A DNA stretch of 20,875 nucleotides from Saprospiraceae bacterium (GCA_025455635.1 JALOMF010000021.1:1-20875), one strand, 5' to 3'; positions 13,655-20,875 are shown, counted from the stretch's first letter. Program-made: numbers and translations. Notes: generated by a model from the sequence alone, not told the origin.

Positions 13655-14668
13655 ATGCCAAACGCAACTGAAAACTTCCCACTCGACCTCCTCCTCATCG
13701 GTGGCGGCCCCACGGGGCTGGCCATCGCCATCGAAGCCGAGCGGGCAGGGCTGCGCTACCTCGTGCTGGAAAAAGGTGTGCTGGTCAATTCCATCTTCCG
13801 CTTCCCGGCCAACATGACTTTTTTCTCCACCTCCCTCAACCTCGAAATCGGTGGCGTGCCCTTCATCTCGCATACCGACAAGCCCACCCGCCGGGAGGCG
13901 CTTGAATACTACCGCCGCATCCTCGAAAGCTGGAAACTCAAGGTGAAGACCTATGAACCCGTGCTGGGCATGGGGCGGCAAAGCTCCGGTGTTTACGAAG
14001 TGAAAACCTCGAAAAACACCTATCAGGCACGGCATGTGGCCATTGCCACGGGCTTCTACGACATCCCCCGTTTGATGAACGTGCCAGGCGAGGATTTGCC
14101 GAAGGTGAAACACTTCTACGACGAGGCGCACCCCTACGTGGGCCAGCGGGTGCTGGTGGTGGGCGCCGCCAATTCGGCCTGCGACGTGGCGCTGGAGACC
14201 TACTACAAAGGCGCTCAAGTGACCATGTGCATCCGGGAGGACGGGATTTACGAGAAGGTGAAATACTGGATTCGGCCCAATATCGAGAACCGCATCAAGG
14301 AGGGGAGCATCCAAGCGTTTTTCCGCTCGCAGGTGAAGGAAATACGGCCGCAGGAGGTCGTGCTGACCACCCCCGACGGCGAAGTGACCCTCGAAAATGA
14401 CTTCGTACTGGCCATGACGGGCTACCAGCCCGACTTCGTTTTTTTGGAAAAACTCGGCATCGAGTTCCAAGCCGACGGGCAGCGTACGCCCGTGATGAAC
14501 GCCGAGACTTTTGAGTCAAACCTGCCGAACGTCTATCTGGCTGGCGTGGTGCAGGCGGGACTGGACACCAGCAAATTGTTCATCGAAAACACAAGGCACC
14601 ACGGCGAGGTGATAGTGGGCGAGGTGTTAAAAAAAACTAGCCCAGCCGGACGCCTCCCGCTAGGCTAA
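13655..14668 (+). CDS. ypdA: YpdA-family bacillithiol-disulfide reductase
   Basis: A 337-residue cytoplasmic flavoprotein of the YpdA/Bdr group, thought to reduce oxidised bacillithiol with NADPH. The N-terminal FAD site is LLLIGGGPTGLAIAIEAERAG (GGGPTG at 16-21). YpdA hallmarks follow: FRFPANMTFFSTSLNLEIGG and FISHTDKPTRREALEYYRR. The NADPH site is VLVVGAANSACDVALE (166-181), with the relaxed G-A-A-N-S-A seen in this family. The C-terminus NVYLAGVVQAGLDTSKLFIENTRHH closes the FAD site. No CxxC redox pair is seen, in line with YpdA and unlike thioredoxin reductase. The gene is alone, divergent from the M1 peptidase unit and convergent with the GIN lipoprotein gene. Bacillithiol use is established for a number of Bacteroidota. 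Confidence 0.92.
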   Translation: MPNATENFPLDLLLIGGGPTGLAIAIEAERAGLRYLVLEKGVLVNSIFRFPANMTFFSTSLNLEIGGVPFISHTDKPTRREALEYYRRILESWKLKVKTYEPVLGMGRQSSGVYEVKTSKNTYQARHVAIATGFYDIPRLMNVPGEDLPKVKHFYDEAHPYVGQRVLVVGAANSACDVALETYYKGAQVTMCIREDGIYEKVKYWIRPNIENRIKEGSIQAFFRSQVKEIRPQEVVLTTPDGEVTLENDFVLAMTGYQPDFVFLEKLGIEFQADGQRTPVMNAETFESNLPNVYLAGVVQAGLDTSKLFIENTRHHGEVIVGEVLKKTSPAGRLPLG

Positions 14669-14676
14669 TTTTTTTT
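14629..14676. terminator. Bidirectional terminator between ypdA and the GIN gene
   Basis: A run of eight A (14629-14636), then TAGCC (14638-14642), a 20-nt loop, GGCTA (14663-14667) and a run of eight T (14669-14676). The stem plus T-run works in either direction, as expected between convergent genes. It overlaps the last 13 codons of ypdA. Confidence 0.6.
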
Positions 14677-14690
14677 GAAAAACAGGCGTT

Positions 14691-15422
14691 TCAATTCGCA
14701 TCCACCACATCCCCGCTGCCGCTGATATGCGAGTTTACCACCGGAAAGCCCTTGTAGTAAACATCGCCGCTGCCGCTAATGCGTACGTCGAGCACTTCCA
14801 GCACGTTGACCTCGGCGTCGCCACTGCCGCTAATTTCGAGGTCGGCCTTCTCCACGGGCATGTTGAACGCCTTCAGGTCGCCGCTGCCGCTGATGTCGAA
14901 CTCAAGGCGCTCGGCCTCGCCCTCCATTTCCATTTGGCCGCTGCCGCTGATTTTACCTTCCACCTCCTCGGCGTACATTCCCACGCAGATGCCACCACTG
15001 CCACTCACCCGCAGCGTGATGTCCTGCACGGTGAAGAAGTTCTCGCCCCGGATATCGCCAGAACCTGACACGGCCAAGTACTCGACCTGCGGCATGGTGA
15101 TGTAGATTTCGAGGTCGTAATCCTTCATGCAGTCATCGAATTCGATGGTCCAAGTGTCGTCCCGCACGTCGGTTTCGAGCTCGTCAATGACGTTGTCCTC
15201 GCCCACGGCCAGTACCTCGAACACGTCGCCTTGGGTGATGAAGACTTTTGCTTCGCAACTGAGCTTCACGCCCGTGAAATCAGGCACGTTGAGCGCCCGC
15301 TCCACGGTTGGGCCTTCGCCCCGGTCGCAGCCGTCGAACCAACCGTCGTCGTCAGGGTCGCAGGAGGGCATGGTGATGATGGCAGTTGCGAATAGCATCC
15401 AATAAAAAACTGATTTTTTCAT
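14691..15422 (-). CDS. GIN-domain (DUF2807) lipoprotein
   Basis: A 243-residue predicted lipoprotein: the signal MKKSVFYWMLFATAIITMPSC ends in Cys21 with a weak lipobox (MPSC). After an acidic stretch (DPDDDGW) comes the head GIN domain, a right-handed beta-helix with one strand set per turn. It opens with VPDFTGVKLSCEAKVFITQG and then has seven SGSG turns (SGSGDIRG, SGSGGICV, SGSGQMEM, SGSGDLKA, SGSGDAEV, SGSGDVYY, SGSGDVVD) at intervals of about 18-25 residues. The family is abundant in Bacteroidota and predicted to be surface or periplasmic; its role is not settled. Start ATG 15422 fits the signal peptide. It follows the broken TonB receptor after a palindromic gap. Confidence 0.9.
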   Translation of the reverse strand: MKKSVFYWMLFATAIITMPSCDPDDDGWFDGCDRGEGPTVERALNVPDFTGVKLSCEAKVFITQGDVFEVLAVGEDNVIDELETDVRDDTWTIEFDDCMKDYDLEIYITMPQVEYLAVSGSGDIRGENFFTVQDITLRVSGSGGICVGMYAEEVEGKISGSGQMEMEGEAERLEFDISGSGDLKAFNMPVEKADLEISGSGDAEVNVLEVLDVRISGSGDVYYKGFPVVNSHISGSGDVVDAN

Positions 15423-15458
15423 GGCTTGAGATTTTGAATTTGATTTACACGGTAGCGA

Positions 15459-15557
15459 GGAGGATGGTCACACGGATTGGACGGATTTGGCGGGGTATTA
15501 CGGATTTTTATCCGTGTAAAATCTGTCTAATCCGTCCAATCCGTGCCTACATCCTCC
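15459..15557. repeat. Long interrupted palindrome between TonB receptor and GIN gene
   Basis: The outer arms GGAGGATG (15459-15466) and CATCCTCC (15550-15557) pair exactly. After a 4-base mismatch, CACGGATTGGACGGATT (15471-15487) pairs exactly with AATCCGTCCAATCCGTG (15529-15545). A smaller inner hairpin of the same word (CGGAT...ATCCG, 15501-15514) sits in the centre. It fills most of the gap between the two genes and could terminate, stabilise or regulate the transcript. Confidence 0.75.
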
Positions 15558-15582
15558 CTGCGGGCCACTCCGTTTTATCCCA

Positions 15583-17807
15583 TCAAAACTCCACCCGGTA
15601 ATTGAAAACCGGGAAAAACCCCGTCTGGGTATAAGTTTCAATGGATTTGGTTTCGTTGTCGTAATACTCGCTGAACACGTTCAGGCGGCCCGTCACATTC
15701 TGGATGTCGAGCAGGATGGTGTGCGTCAGGCGCTGGCGGTTGATTTTATAGCTGCAGCGCTTTGCCATTGATACCAAGGATGCTTTTCTTGTTTTTCCCC
15801 ACCTTGAACTCCTTGCCGCCGAGGGCATGCATGTTGTAGCGCCCATCGAAGCGGGTCGAATACTCCTTGCCGTTCACGGGCGTGTAGAGCGAGCGGTAGG
15901 CCGACCCCGTGAGCATGAAATAATAGCTGCGGGTGAAGAACTTCTCCAGCGTCAGGTCAACACCGTAGTTGCGGCCCTTGCCCTCGTTGCCGGTTTGCTC
16001 CGCAAAAATCAACTCCCAGATGTCGCGGTAATTGATGAAGGAATTGGTGCTGCCGGGCACGGTCTCCACAGGCACGTCGAACAGGTGCTGGTAGTAAACT
16101 TCAGCTTTCAGGCGCATGTCTTGGCCTAGGCGTTGGTCGTAGCCCAGCACGGCGTGCATGGACTTCGTGAGGCCGAGGTCGGGGTTGGCGCTGCGGGGCG
16201 TTCCGTCGAGGAGTTTGCCATCCAACACATAGGCGGCCAAATGCTCCCTTTTGCTGTGCAAACCCACGGCTGCACTGAACGAGCGGCGGTCGTTCACCTT
16301 GAAATCCAGCGCCACCCTTGGCTCGATGGCCATTTTTTGGTTCAACAAAAACAGGGAATAGTGCAGGCCCGTGTTCAGCGTCCAGCGGTCGTCGAAGCGG
16401 TGCTTCCATTGGCCGAAGGCCTGCAAAAAGCCGCCCTCGCCGTGGTTGTCGAAGAGGCGGATGACCTCACTTGAACTTCGTGTAGCTGTAAATTGCCCCC
16501 ACTCGCAGGGTGTTCTGGGCGTTGAACTTGTGGTTGTAGGTGGAGCTGAGACGGGCCGTGTAATTGGTCGTGTTATAGCCGCCATCGTCGTGCTTTTTGT
16601 AGTCGTCTTCGGGGTCGAGCCAGTACTGGTCGCCGCCGTCGGTCTCCCGGCTGACCATCGCTACGGTGCGCAGGTAGCTGCTGCCGGAGAGCAGCAGGCG
16701 GTGCGAGAGGCCGACGGTGGCTGTGCTGGCCGACTCCTTGAAGCCCCATTCAGCAAGCTCGCCTGTCCAAGTAGTGCTGTCCTTTTTTGGATAAAACTGC
16801 ACGCTGTTTTGCCCGGCCAAGCCAAACAGCGCAAAAGTGCCCGCCCGCTCGGTTGGCATGTTGAGTTTAAAGGAAACGTCGCTGTACTTGGGCGTCACGT
16901 CCCCCGCTATTTTGATGCCCACGGCATCAAGTATTCCTAATGTTGCGTAGCGGTAATTTATCAAATAAGAGCCTTTGCCGCCCTTGCGGAATGGGCCTTC
17001 CGCTGCGCCCTCCAAGCCCAGCGCACCCAGCATCAGGGCGTACTCCCGCTTTTCGTTGTTGCCGTTGCGCATGTTCAGGTCGAAGACGCCAGAGAGCGCA
17101 TTGCCAAATTCCGAAGGGAAGGCCCCTGTGTAAAAATCGGAGTTGGACAAGGTGCTGCTGCTCAACATGCTGATGCCCCCGCCGCTGCCGCCCATCGAGC
17201 CGAAGTGGTTGGGGTTCGGGATTTCGATGCCCTCCAAGCGCCAGAGGATGCCGCTCGGCGAGTTGCCCCGCACCACGATTTCGTTGCTCAGGTCATCGGA
17301 GGAGCCGACGGCCACGCCAGCATAGTTGGTGGCCATGCGGGCCGGGTCGTAGAAGCTGCCAGCGTAGCGGCTCGTCTCCTCCACGCTGAAGGAGCGGGCG
17401 CTCACGGTGGCCATTTCGTTCAGTGCCTCGGCCTTGTTGTGCTTCGCAACGACCGTGGCCACTTCGAGCTGCACGGCACTCTCCACCAGTTCGAGGTTGA
17501 GCACGAGTTCCTTCCCGGCGGTCACGAGGATATTGGGCATGGTGAGCGGCTCGTAGCCGAGGTAGCTCACTTGCAGCGTGTGCCGCCCGACGGGTATTTT
17601 TCCGAGTTTGAAATTGCCATCAGTGTCGGTCACATCACCCACCATCGGGTCGGAGTTCAGCAGGGCGACCTCAGCGCCAATGAGCGGGGCCTTGGTTTCC
17701 CGGTCGGTCACATTGCCCCGGATGGTTTGAAGGATTGCTTGTGCTTGCAGGCATGACGCAGCCAGCAGGCCGCCGAGCATGAGCACGGCAACAGTTAGGT
17801 TTTTCAT
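15583..17807 (-). pseudogene. TonB-dependent receptor, disrupted by two frame changes
   Basis: The first frame (17807-16467, 446 residues) has a signal peptide, a carboxypeptidase-regulatory-like domain (IRGNVTDRETKAPLIGAEV ... VSYLGYEPL; about 27-110), a plug (IVVRGNSPSGILWRLEGIEI, GAFPSEFGNALSGVFDL) and the first barrel strands, and stops at YSYTKFK. The barrel resumes in another frame at about 16475 (VIRLFDNHGEGGFLQAFGQW) and stops at 15746 after ILGINGKALQL. It resumes in a third frame (SYKINRQRLTHTILLDIQN ... GFFPVFNYRVEF) to a natural end at 15583. At the second break, homologues as I recall them carry about 40-50 more residues (a GG..Y.PIDLE... block), so DNA is probably missing and not just misread. 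The sum of the pieces, about 745 residues, is short of the usual 790-800. Family certain; pseudogene versus assembly error is open. Confidence 0.82.
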
Positions 17808-18092
17808 GAATTCGGAATTCGGATTGCGGATTGCGGATTGGGTGTCCTGCGAATCCCGTCAACCCTTTGTTTTAGAAAGTGAACAGGTGAATCATTTCAA
17901 TTAAAAACTTGGTTTTACTGGTTTTTTGCTTCGCAAAAATGGGGGCAAAGCTCCGCCCAATGCCATCGCATAATCATGTAGAAATGGAGGCTACAAGGCT
18001 TTAGTCATCGAATAAATAGTGGAAAATCAACGGATTTACGAGATTGTAGCAGACCCCCAATCCGAAATCCGCAATCGTAAATCCGCAATCCC
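17808..18092. repeat. Gap bracketed by inverted GGATTGCGGATT words
   Basis: The left arm (17808-17843) starts right at the TonB receptor start codon and is made of AATTCGGAATTC and three GGATTGC/GGATTGG units. The right arm (18054-18092) ends one base from the next stop codon and holds the complement (CCCCCAATCCG, AAATCCGCAATC, GTAAATCCGCAATCC). Between them there is no gene. There is a perfect hairpin TTTTTGC-TTC-GCAAAAA (17923-17939), and no exact TAnnTTTG box was found for the receptor. Confidence 0.6.
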
Positions 18093-18093
18093 C

Positions 18094-18714
18094 TCAGTCG
18101 TCCCACCTACCCCGGTCACGCCCAAAAGCGCCGATGCGGAAGGTGAGCGAGGCGGTCATGCCTTGGAAGTCCTTGGTGTCGAAGGAAGGGTTTTCGGCGA
18201 GGCCGTTCATGAAGCGGTAGCCCACTGCACCGCCGATGCGCAGCCAGCGGAAGACGTTGACCTCCAAGCCCGCTTCGGGCGTGAGCGCAAAGAAGGTGTC
18301 CTCGTAATCGGGTTCGTTGTTGCTGTCGAACTCGATGTCCACGGCGCCCCAGCCTGCTTTCACGCTGCTGAAGAAGTGGACGACCTCGTGTTGCGGAGCG
18401 ACATAGCCGAGCCAAAAGCCACCATGCCCCATGTCCAAGCGGTCGAAGTCTTCGTTGATGATGCGGTCGTAGTCCACCGTGCCGAGGCCGTAGCCGCCGA
18501 TGAAGAAGTCGCCTGCCACGAGGCCGATGCCGCCGCCAGAAGCCGTGGTGAGGTTGTTTTTGAAATCGCTGAACTCCACAATGGGGCTGACGAAGAAGCC
18601 CACCCGGCGGCTGCGGCTGAACAGGGTTTCGTCGTTGCTGCCGCCGTTCCAGCGTTGGGCGAAAATTTGCGAAGCGAAACAAGCGAAAAGCACTATGAAG
18701 ATTGATTTTTTCAT
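18094..18714 (-). CDS. Outer-membrane-type beta-barrel protein, paralogue A
   Basis: A 206-residue exported protein from ATG 18714 (signal MKKSIFIVLFACFASQIFAQ; the in-frame extension to 18777 is not credible). The mature part is beta-rich: VGFFVSPIVEFSDF, SGGGIGLVAGDFFIGGYGLG, HGGFWLGYVAPQHEVVHFFS, VKAGWGAVDIEF, then LTPEAGLEVNVFRWLRIGGA and ASLTFRIGAFG. This fits a small 8-strand barrel. It is plainly a duplicate of the gene just upstream: the segments around SGGG...DF..GGYG.GT, HGGFW.GY, VVH..SSVK.GWG and TPEAGLEVNVF match. No named family is recognised. The tail GRDRGRWDD is charged. It lies between two repeat-bracketed gaps, so any operon link rests on orientation only. Confidence 0.8.
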   Translation of the reverse strand: MKKSIFIVLFACFASQIFAQRWNGGSNDETLFSRSRRVGFFVSPIVEFSDFKNNLTTASGGGIGLVAGDFFIGGYGLGTVDYDRIINEDFDRLDMGHGGFWLGYVAPQHEVVHFFSSVKAGWGAVDIEFDSNNEPDYEDTFFALTPEAGLEVNVFRWLRIGGAVGYRFMNGLAENPSFDTKDFQGMTASLTFRIGAFGRDRGRWDD

Positions 18715-18772
18715 TGTTGATAAGGTTTTGATTTTGAAATGGTTTAGATGGTTTAAATAGAGCATGATTTTA

Positions 18773-18818
18773 GGCAAAAAAGCAGCACGCTACGCTGGTA
18801 GCAAGATGGTTTTTTGCC
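18773..18818. other. Nested hairpin between paralogues A and B
   Basis: GGCAAAAAA (18773-18781) pairs exactly with TTTTTTGCC (18810-18818). Inside, GCTAC-GCTG-GTAGC (18789-18802) forms a second perfect stem with a tetraloop. On the minus (transcribed) strand the inner stem is followed by a T-run, so it could act as a terminator for the upstream paralogue B. Confidence 0.45.
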
Positions 18819-18876
18819 AAAAAAATTGATTACAGGATTTTTAACTCGAAGCAATCAAGCCGAATTCAGCAGCCCC

Positions 18877-18908
18877 CGACTGCCGACTGTGGACTGCCAA
18901 CTGCCAAC
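18877..18908. repeat. Stuttering CGACTG / CCAACTG word repeat
   Basis: Two CGACTG units and then CCAACTGCCAACT, ending about one base before the stop codon of paralogue B. It is the same word as inside the nucleotidyltransferase gene (1034-1070). No inverted partner was found near the paralogue A start, where a different A/T-rich stutter (GGTTTAGATGGTTTAAAT, about 18740-18757) lies. Confidence 0.55.
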
Positions 18909-18909
18909 T

Positions 18910-19515
18910 TCAATCACGGTCCCAGTCATCGTCCCCGAAGCCGCCGAAGCGCAGGGTGAGCGTGGCACCAAAGCTGGAGAGGTCGTCGCCCTTGAAGCCG
19001 CTGATGCCGTCGAAGCCGTTCACCCAGCGGTAGGAGGCCGTGGCTGCGATGCGGAAGAAGGAGAACACGTTCACCTCCAAGCCCGCTTCCGGCGTGGTGA
19101 CGAAGATGCTGCTGCGGTCGGAGTCGAGTTCTTTGTCGTCGAAGTCTTCGAGGCGGTAGTTGGCCTTGCCCCAGCCGAGCTTCACGGAGGCGTAGGGGTG
19201 GACGACCCGGTGCTGGAGCGGCGTGTAGCCAATCCAGAAGCCGCCGTGCTTGAACTTGAGCGACTCGTTGCCGAGGGCATTGTCCAAGTTCAAGGTCGTG
19301 GTGCCCATGCCGTAGCCGCCGAGGTAGAAGTCGTTGAGCACGAGGGCGCCGCCGCCGCCGCTCACCACTTCCACGTCTTTGTTGAGGTTGGTGTATTCAA
19401 TGATGGGCGCTCCCCAGCCGCCGATGCGGTCCACGTCGCTGAACATGGTTTCGTCCTTTTGGGCAAAAATGGCCGTTGCTGAAAGCAAAAAACAGATTAC
19501 GATTGCGTTTTTCAT
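18910..19515 (-). CDS. Outer-membrane-type beta-barrel protein, paralogue B
   Basis: A 201-residue exported protein from ATG 19515 (signal MKNAIVICFLLSATAIFAQ; the extension to 19608 is encoded by repeat DNA and rejected). It aligns along its length with paralogue A: RIGGWGAPIIEYTNL, SGGGGALVLNDFYLGGYGMG, HGGFWIGYTPLQHRVVHPYA, VKLGWGKANY, TTPEAGLEVNVFSFFRIAA and ATLTLRFGGFGDDDWDRD. The pair is therefore a tandem duplication that has since diverged in sequence but not in length. The closely spaced glycines and aromatic residues in alternating strands suggest a small outer-membrane barrel. It is flanked by repeat elements on both sides. Function unknown. Confidence 0.8.
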   Translation of the reverse strand: MKNAIVICFLLSATAIFAQKDETMFSDVDRIGGWGAPIIEYTNLNKDVEVVSGGGGALVLNDFYLGGYGMGTTTLNLDNALGNESLKFKHGGFWIGYTPLQHRVVHPYASVKLGWGKANYRLEDFDDKELDSDRSSIFVTTPEAGLEVNVFSFFRIAATASYRWVNGFDGISGFKGDDLSSFGATLTLRFGGFGDDDWDRD

Positions 19516-19529
19516 TGTTGAAATAATGG

Positions 19530-19606
19530 GATTGCTGGGATTGTTGGATTGTTTAATTGTTGTCGTGATACGTGTAACAATTAAGCAATCAAGCAATTCA
19601 ACAATC
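19530..19606. repeat. Intergenic inverted repeat of ATTGTTTAATTG words
   Basis: The left arm (19530-19561, GATTGCTGGG, ATTGTTGG, ATTGTTTAATTGTT) pairs with the right arm (19576-19606, AACAATTAAG, CAATCAAG, CAATTCAACAATC) over about 31 positions with a few mismatches and one gap, around a 14-nt loop. It is the same word family as in the ktrB-ktrA gap. The right arm ends 3 bases from the stop codon of the next gene. Confidence 0.7.
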
Positions 19607-19609
19607 ATT

Positions 19610-20875
19610 TTAAAACCTAAACCCGGCGTTCACGCCCACCCAAGCTTTGAGGTTGGTCTTGCCGTCCAAGTCCTCGTCAATCAGGGTGTAGGGCACGACG
19701 GGCGATTGGATGATGCCAGTTTCTGGGTTGCGAAGCTGTGACACCATCACGTTGGCCGTGGGGCCGATGAAGAAGCCGATGCTCCTGCCGAGTTGGTGGT
19801 TCCACAGCCAGCGGAACTGGCCGATGCTGTTCAAGGTGTTCGTCCAGGTTTCGTTCTCGCTGATGTGCATCGCCATCAGTTCCCAGTTCAGGCTGCTACG
19901 TTTAGACAGCTTTGAGACCTTCCCGATGCCGTAGCCGATTCCCCAGATGTACGAGCCGTCGCCCGGCGGAACCCTCGCTCCTACATGAAAGATGTTGTAA
20001 AACCGGTTTGCCCCTAGTTTGAGTTGAAAATTTCCGTGCAAAATTTCACTTCCATAAATTTCAAATTTGTTGTAGCCTCGTTTCACGATGTTTATGAGCG
20101 CAATTGGTACGCCGCTCACGGTGTCGGAAATATTGATGAGGCCGATTTGGAGGCCCCGCATATTGCCCCTCGCCCGGTTGAAAGTGCCGAATTGGCCCCA
20201 TTGAACGTCGTTGGCAGAGTTGAACAGGCTGCTTATCTGGAATTTGGTATTGCCCCGGCTCAGGTTGAAAAGGCCGGAGGCTTGCCATTTGGAGCTGCCC
20301 CTGCTGCGGTTGAAGCCCCCTGCCGCCTGAAACTTTGAGTCGCCGCCCGTTTTGTTGAAGAGGCCGGAGGCTTGCAGCGCCCTGGCGTTGCCACCTGCCA
20401 CGTTGAAGAGGCCGGAGGCTTGAATCCCAGCCACGTTGCCCCGCACCATGTTGCCAAATCCAGCCGCCTGTGCCGCTTCGGCGTTGTTGGCGTAATTGAC
20501 GACGCCCGCCACTTGGAAGCCCTTTGTGACGCCGCCTGCATAATTGAAAATGCCGCCGACCTGCGTGCCTGTCATGTTGCGGTTCACCTTGTTGCCGAGG
20601 CCGGCTACTTGGAAGCCGTTCATGTCGTTCCTGACCATATTGAGGCCGCCGCCGACTTCCATGCCGTTCACGCCGCCGTTCACGCCCCAAAGCAGGTTGA
20701 GCGAAAGGTTGTTGCTCACATCGTCGCTCTCACGGGTATTGGTGCCGATGAACGGCAAAACCGACACCTGTGCCACCCGCTTATCGGTGGACGGACGGCG
20801 GTTCCAGTTGTCGGTCTCGTAGCGCCATTTCTCGAAATTGAGCAGGGTCTGGTCAAACGGGTGGGTGCTCACTTC
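19610..20875 (-). CDS. LA_2272-like surface repeat protein (5' end outside window)
   Basis: The reading frame is open to the right edge, so the start lies outside (the GTG at 20872 is not assumed). About 422 residues are seen. After a short lead-in (VSVLPFIGTNTRESDD), roughly residues 60-265 are a run of some 13 repeats of 14-16 residues with the form (F/L/W)Q-x-x-G-x-x-N-x6-G. Examples are FQVAGLGNKVNRNMTG, TQVGGIFNYAGGVTKG, LQASGLFNKTGGDSK, WQASGLFNLSRGNTK and LQIGLINISDTVSG. They end in VPIALINIVKRGYNKFEIYG and a C-terminal barrel-like part ending WVGVNAGFRF. This matches the LA_2272-type surface repeat proteins of Bacteroidota and Leptospira, whose repeats probably stack as a beta-solenoid or barrel. 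Ligand and role unknown. Confidence 0.8.
   Translation of the reverse strand, partial: EVSTHPFDQTLLNFEKWRYETDNWNRRPSTDKRVAQVSVLPFIGTNTRESDDVSNNLSLNLLWGVNGGVNGMEVGGGLNMVRNDMNGFQVAGLGNKVNRNMTGTQVGGIFNYAGGVTKGFQVAGVVNYANNAEAAQAAGFGNMVRGNVAGIQASGLFNVAGGNARALQASGLFNKTGGDSKFQAAGGFNRSRGSSKWQASGLFNLSRGNTKFQISSLFNSANDVQWGQFGTFNRARGNMRGLQIGLINISDTVSGVPIALINIVKRGYNKFEIYGSEILHGNFQLKLGANRFYNIFHVGARVPPGDGSYIWGIGYGIGKVSKLSKRSSLNWELMAMHISENETWTNTLNSIGQFRWLWNHQLGRSIGFFIGPTANVMVSQLRNPETGIIQSPVVPYTLIDEDLDGKTNLKAWVGVNAGFRF

Noticed and set aside
13526..14470. 315-codon N-terminal extension of the M1 peptidase frame
   Set aside because: It is antisense to ypdA, lies before a clear signal peptide, and crosses the intergenic promoter region.
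14727..15105. Alanine-rich plus-strand ORFs opposite the GIN gene
   Set aside because: They come from the regular CCGCTGCCGCTGAT words that encode SGSG turns on the other strand.
17671..17862. 63-codon minus-strand ORF reading NPQSEFRI
   Set aside because: It is translation of the intergenic repeat arm running into the TonB receptor gene in another frame.

Overview
The window comes from a member of the Bacteroidota, most likely a Saprospiraceae-like lineage, with GC content in the mid-50s percent by eye. Four things point there: SusC-type TonB-dependent receptors with a carboxypeptidase-regulatory N-terminal domain, a type IX secretion (T9SS) C-terminal sorting tail on a secreted peptidase, promoter candidates of the Bacteroidota type (TTG, about 17-23 nt, TAnnTTTG), and DUF2807/GIN and LA_2272-like surface proteins. 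No rRNA, tRNA, CRISPR array, transposase or phage gene was seen. It reads as a chromosomal core/accessory mix.

Layout. 1-449: C-terminal end of a TonB-dependent receptor. 559-2206 (minus): a nucleotidyltransferase-fold ORF that looks like a fusion of two genes through a repeat, a small exported protein, and rnpA. 2439-5542 (plus): fur, an antitoxin-like small ORF, purA and a lipoprotein. 5559-8288 (plus): a good promoter, then ktrB/trkH and ktrA/trkA for potassium uptake. 8327-13525 (minus): a tightly packed four-gene unit (M1 metallopeptidase with T9SS tail, Tat-exported Dabb protein, six-bladed PD40 propeller, Xaa-Pro aminopeptidase). 13655-14668 (plus): a YpdA-type bacillithiol-disulfide reductase, divergent from the peptidase unit. 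14691-20875 (minus): a cell-envelope block made of an LA_2272-like surface repeat protein (cut by the window edge), two tandem paralogous outer-membrane-type proteins, a TonB-dependent receptor broken by two lesions, and a GIN-domain lipoprotein.

The genes themselves belong mostly to recognisable families. The less explained signal is in the DNA between and across them. First, several intergenic regions are bracketed by stuttering word repeats in inverted orientation that lie within a few bases of the flanking start and stop codons (7478-7603, 15459-15557, 17808-18092, 19530-19606, with single arms at 1034-1070, 2210-2244 and 18877-18908). One arm now sits inside a coding sequence and appears to have joined two genes. 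Second, the 9-mer GCTTCGCAA (either strand) occurs nine times, inside genes in all reading frames and between genes, where about 0.2 copies would be expected by chance. Both are best tested genome-wide. I did not find a convincing new defence or biosynthetic system.
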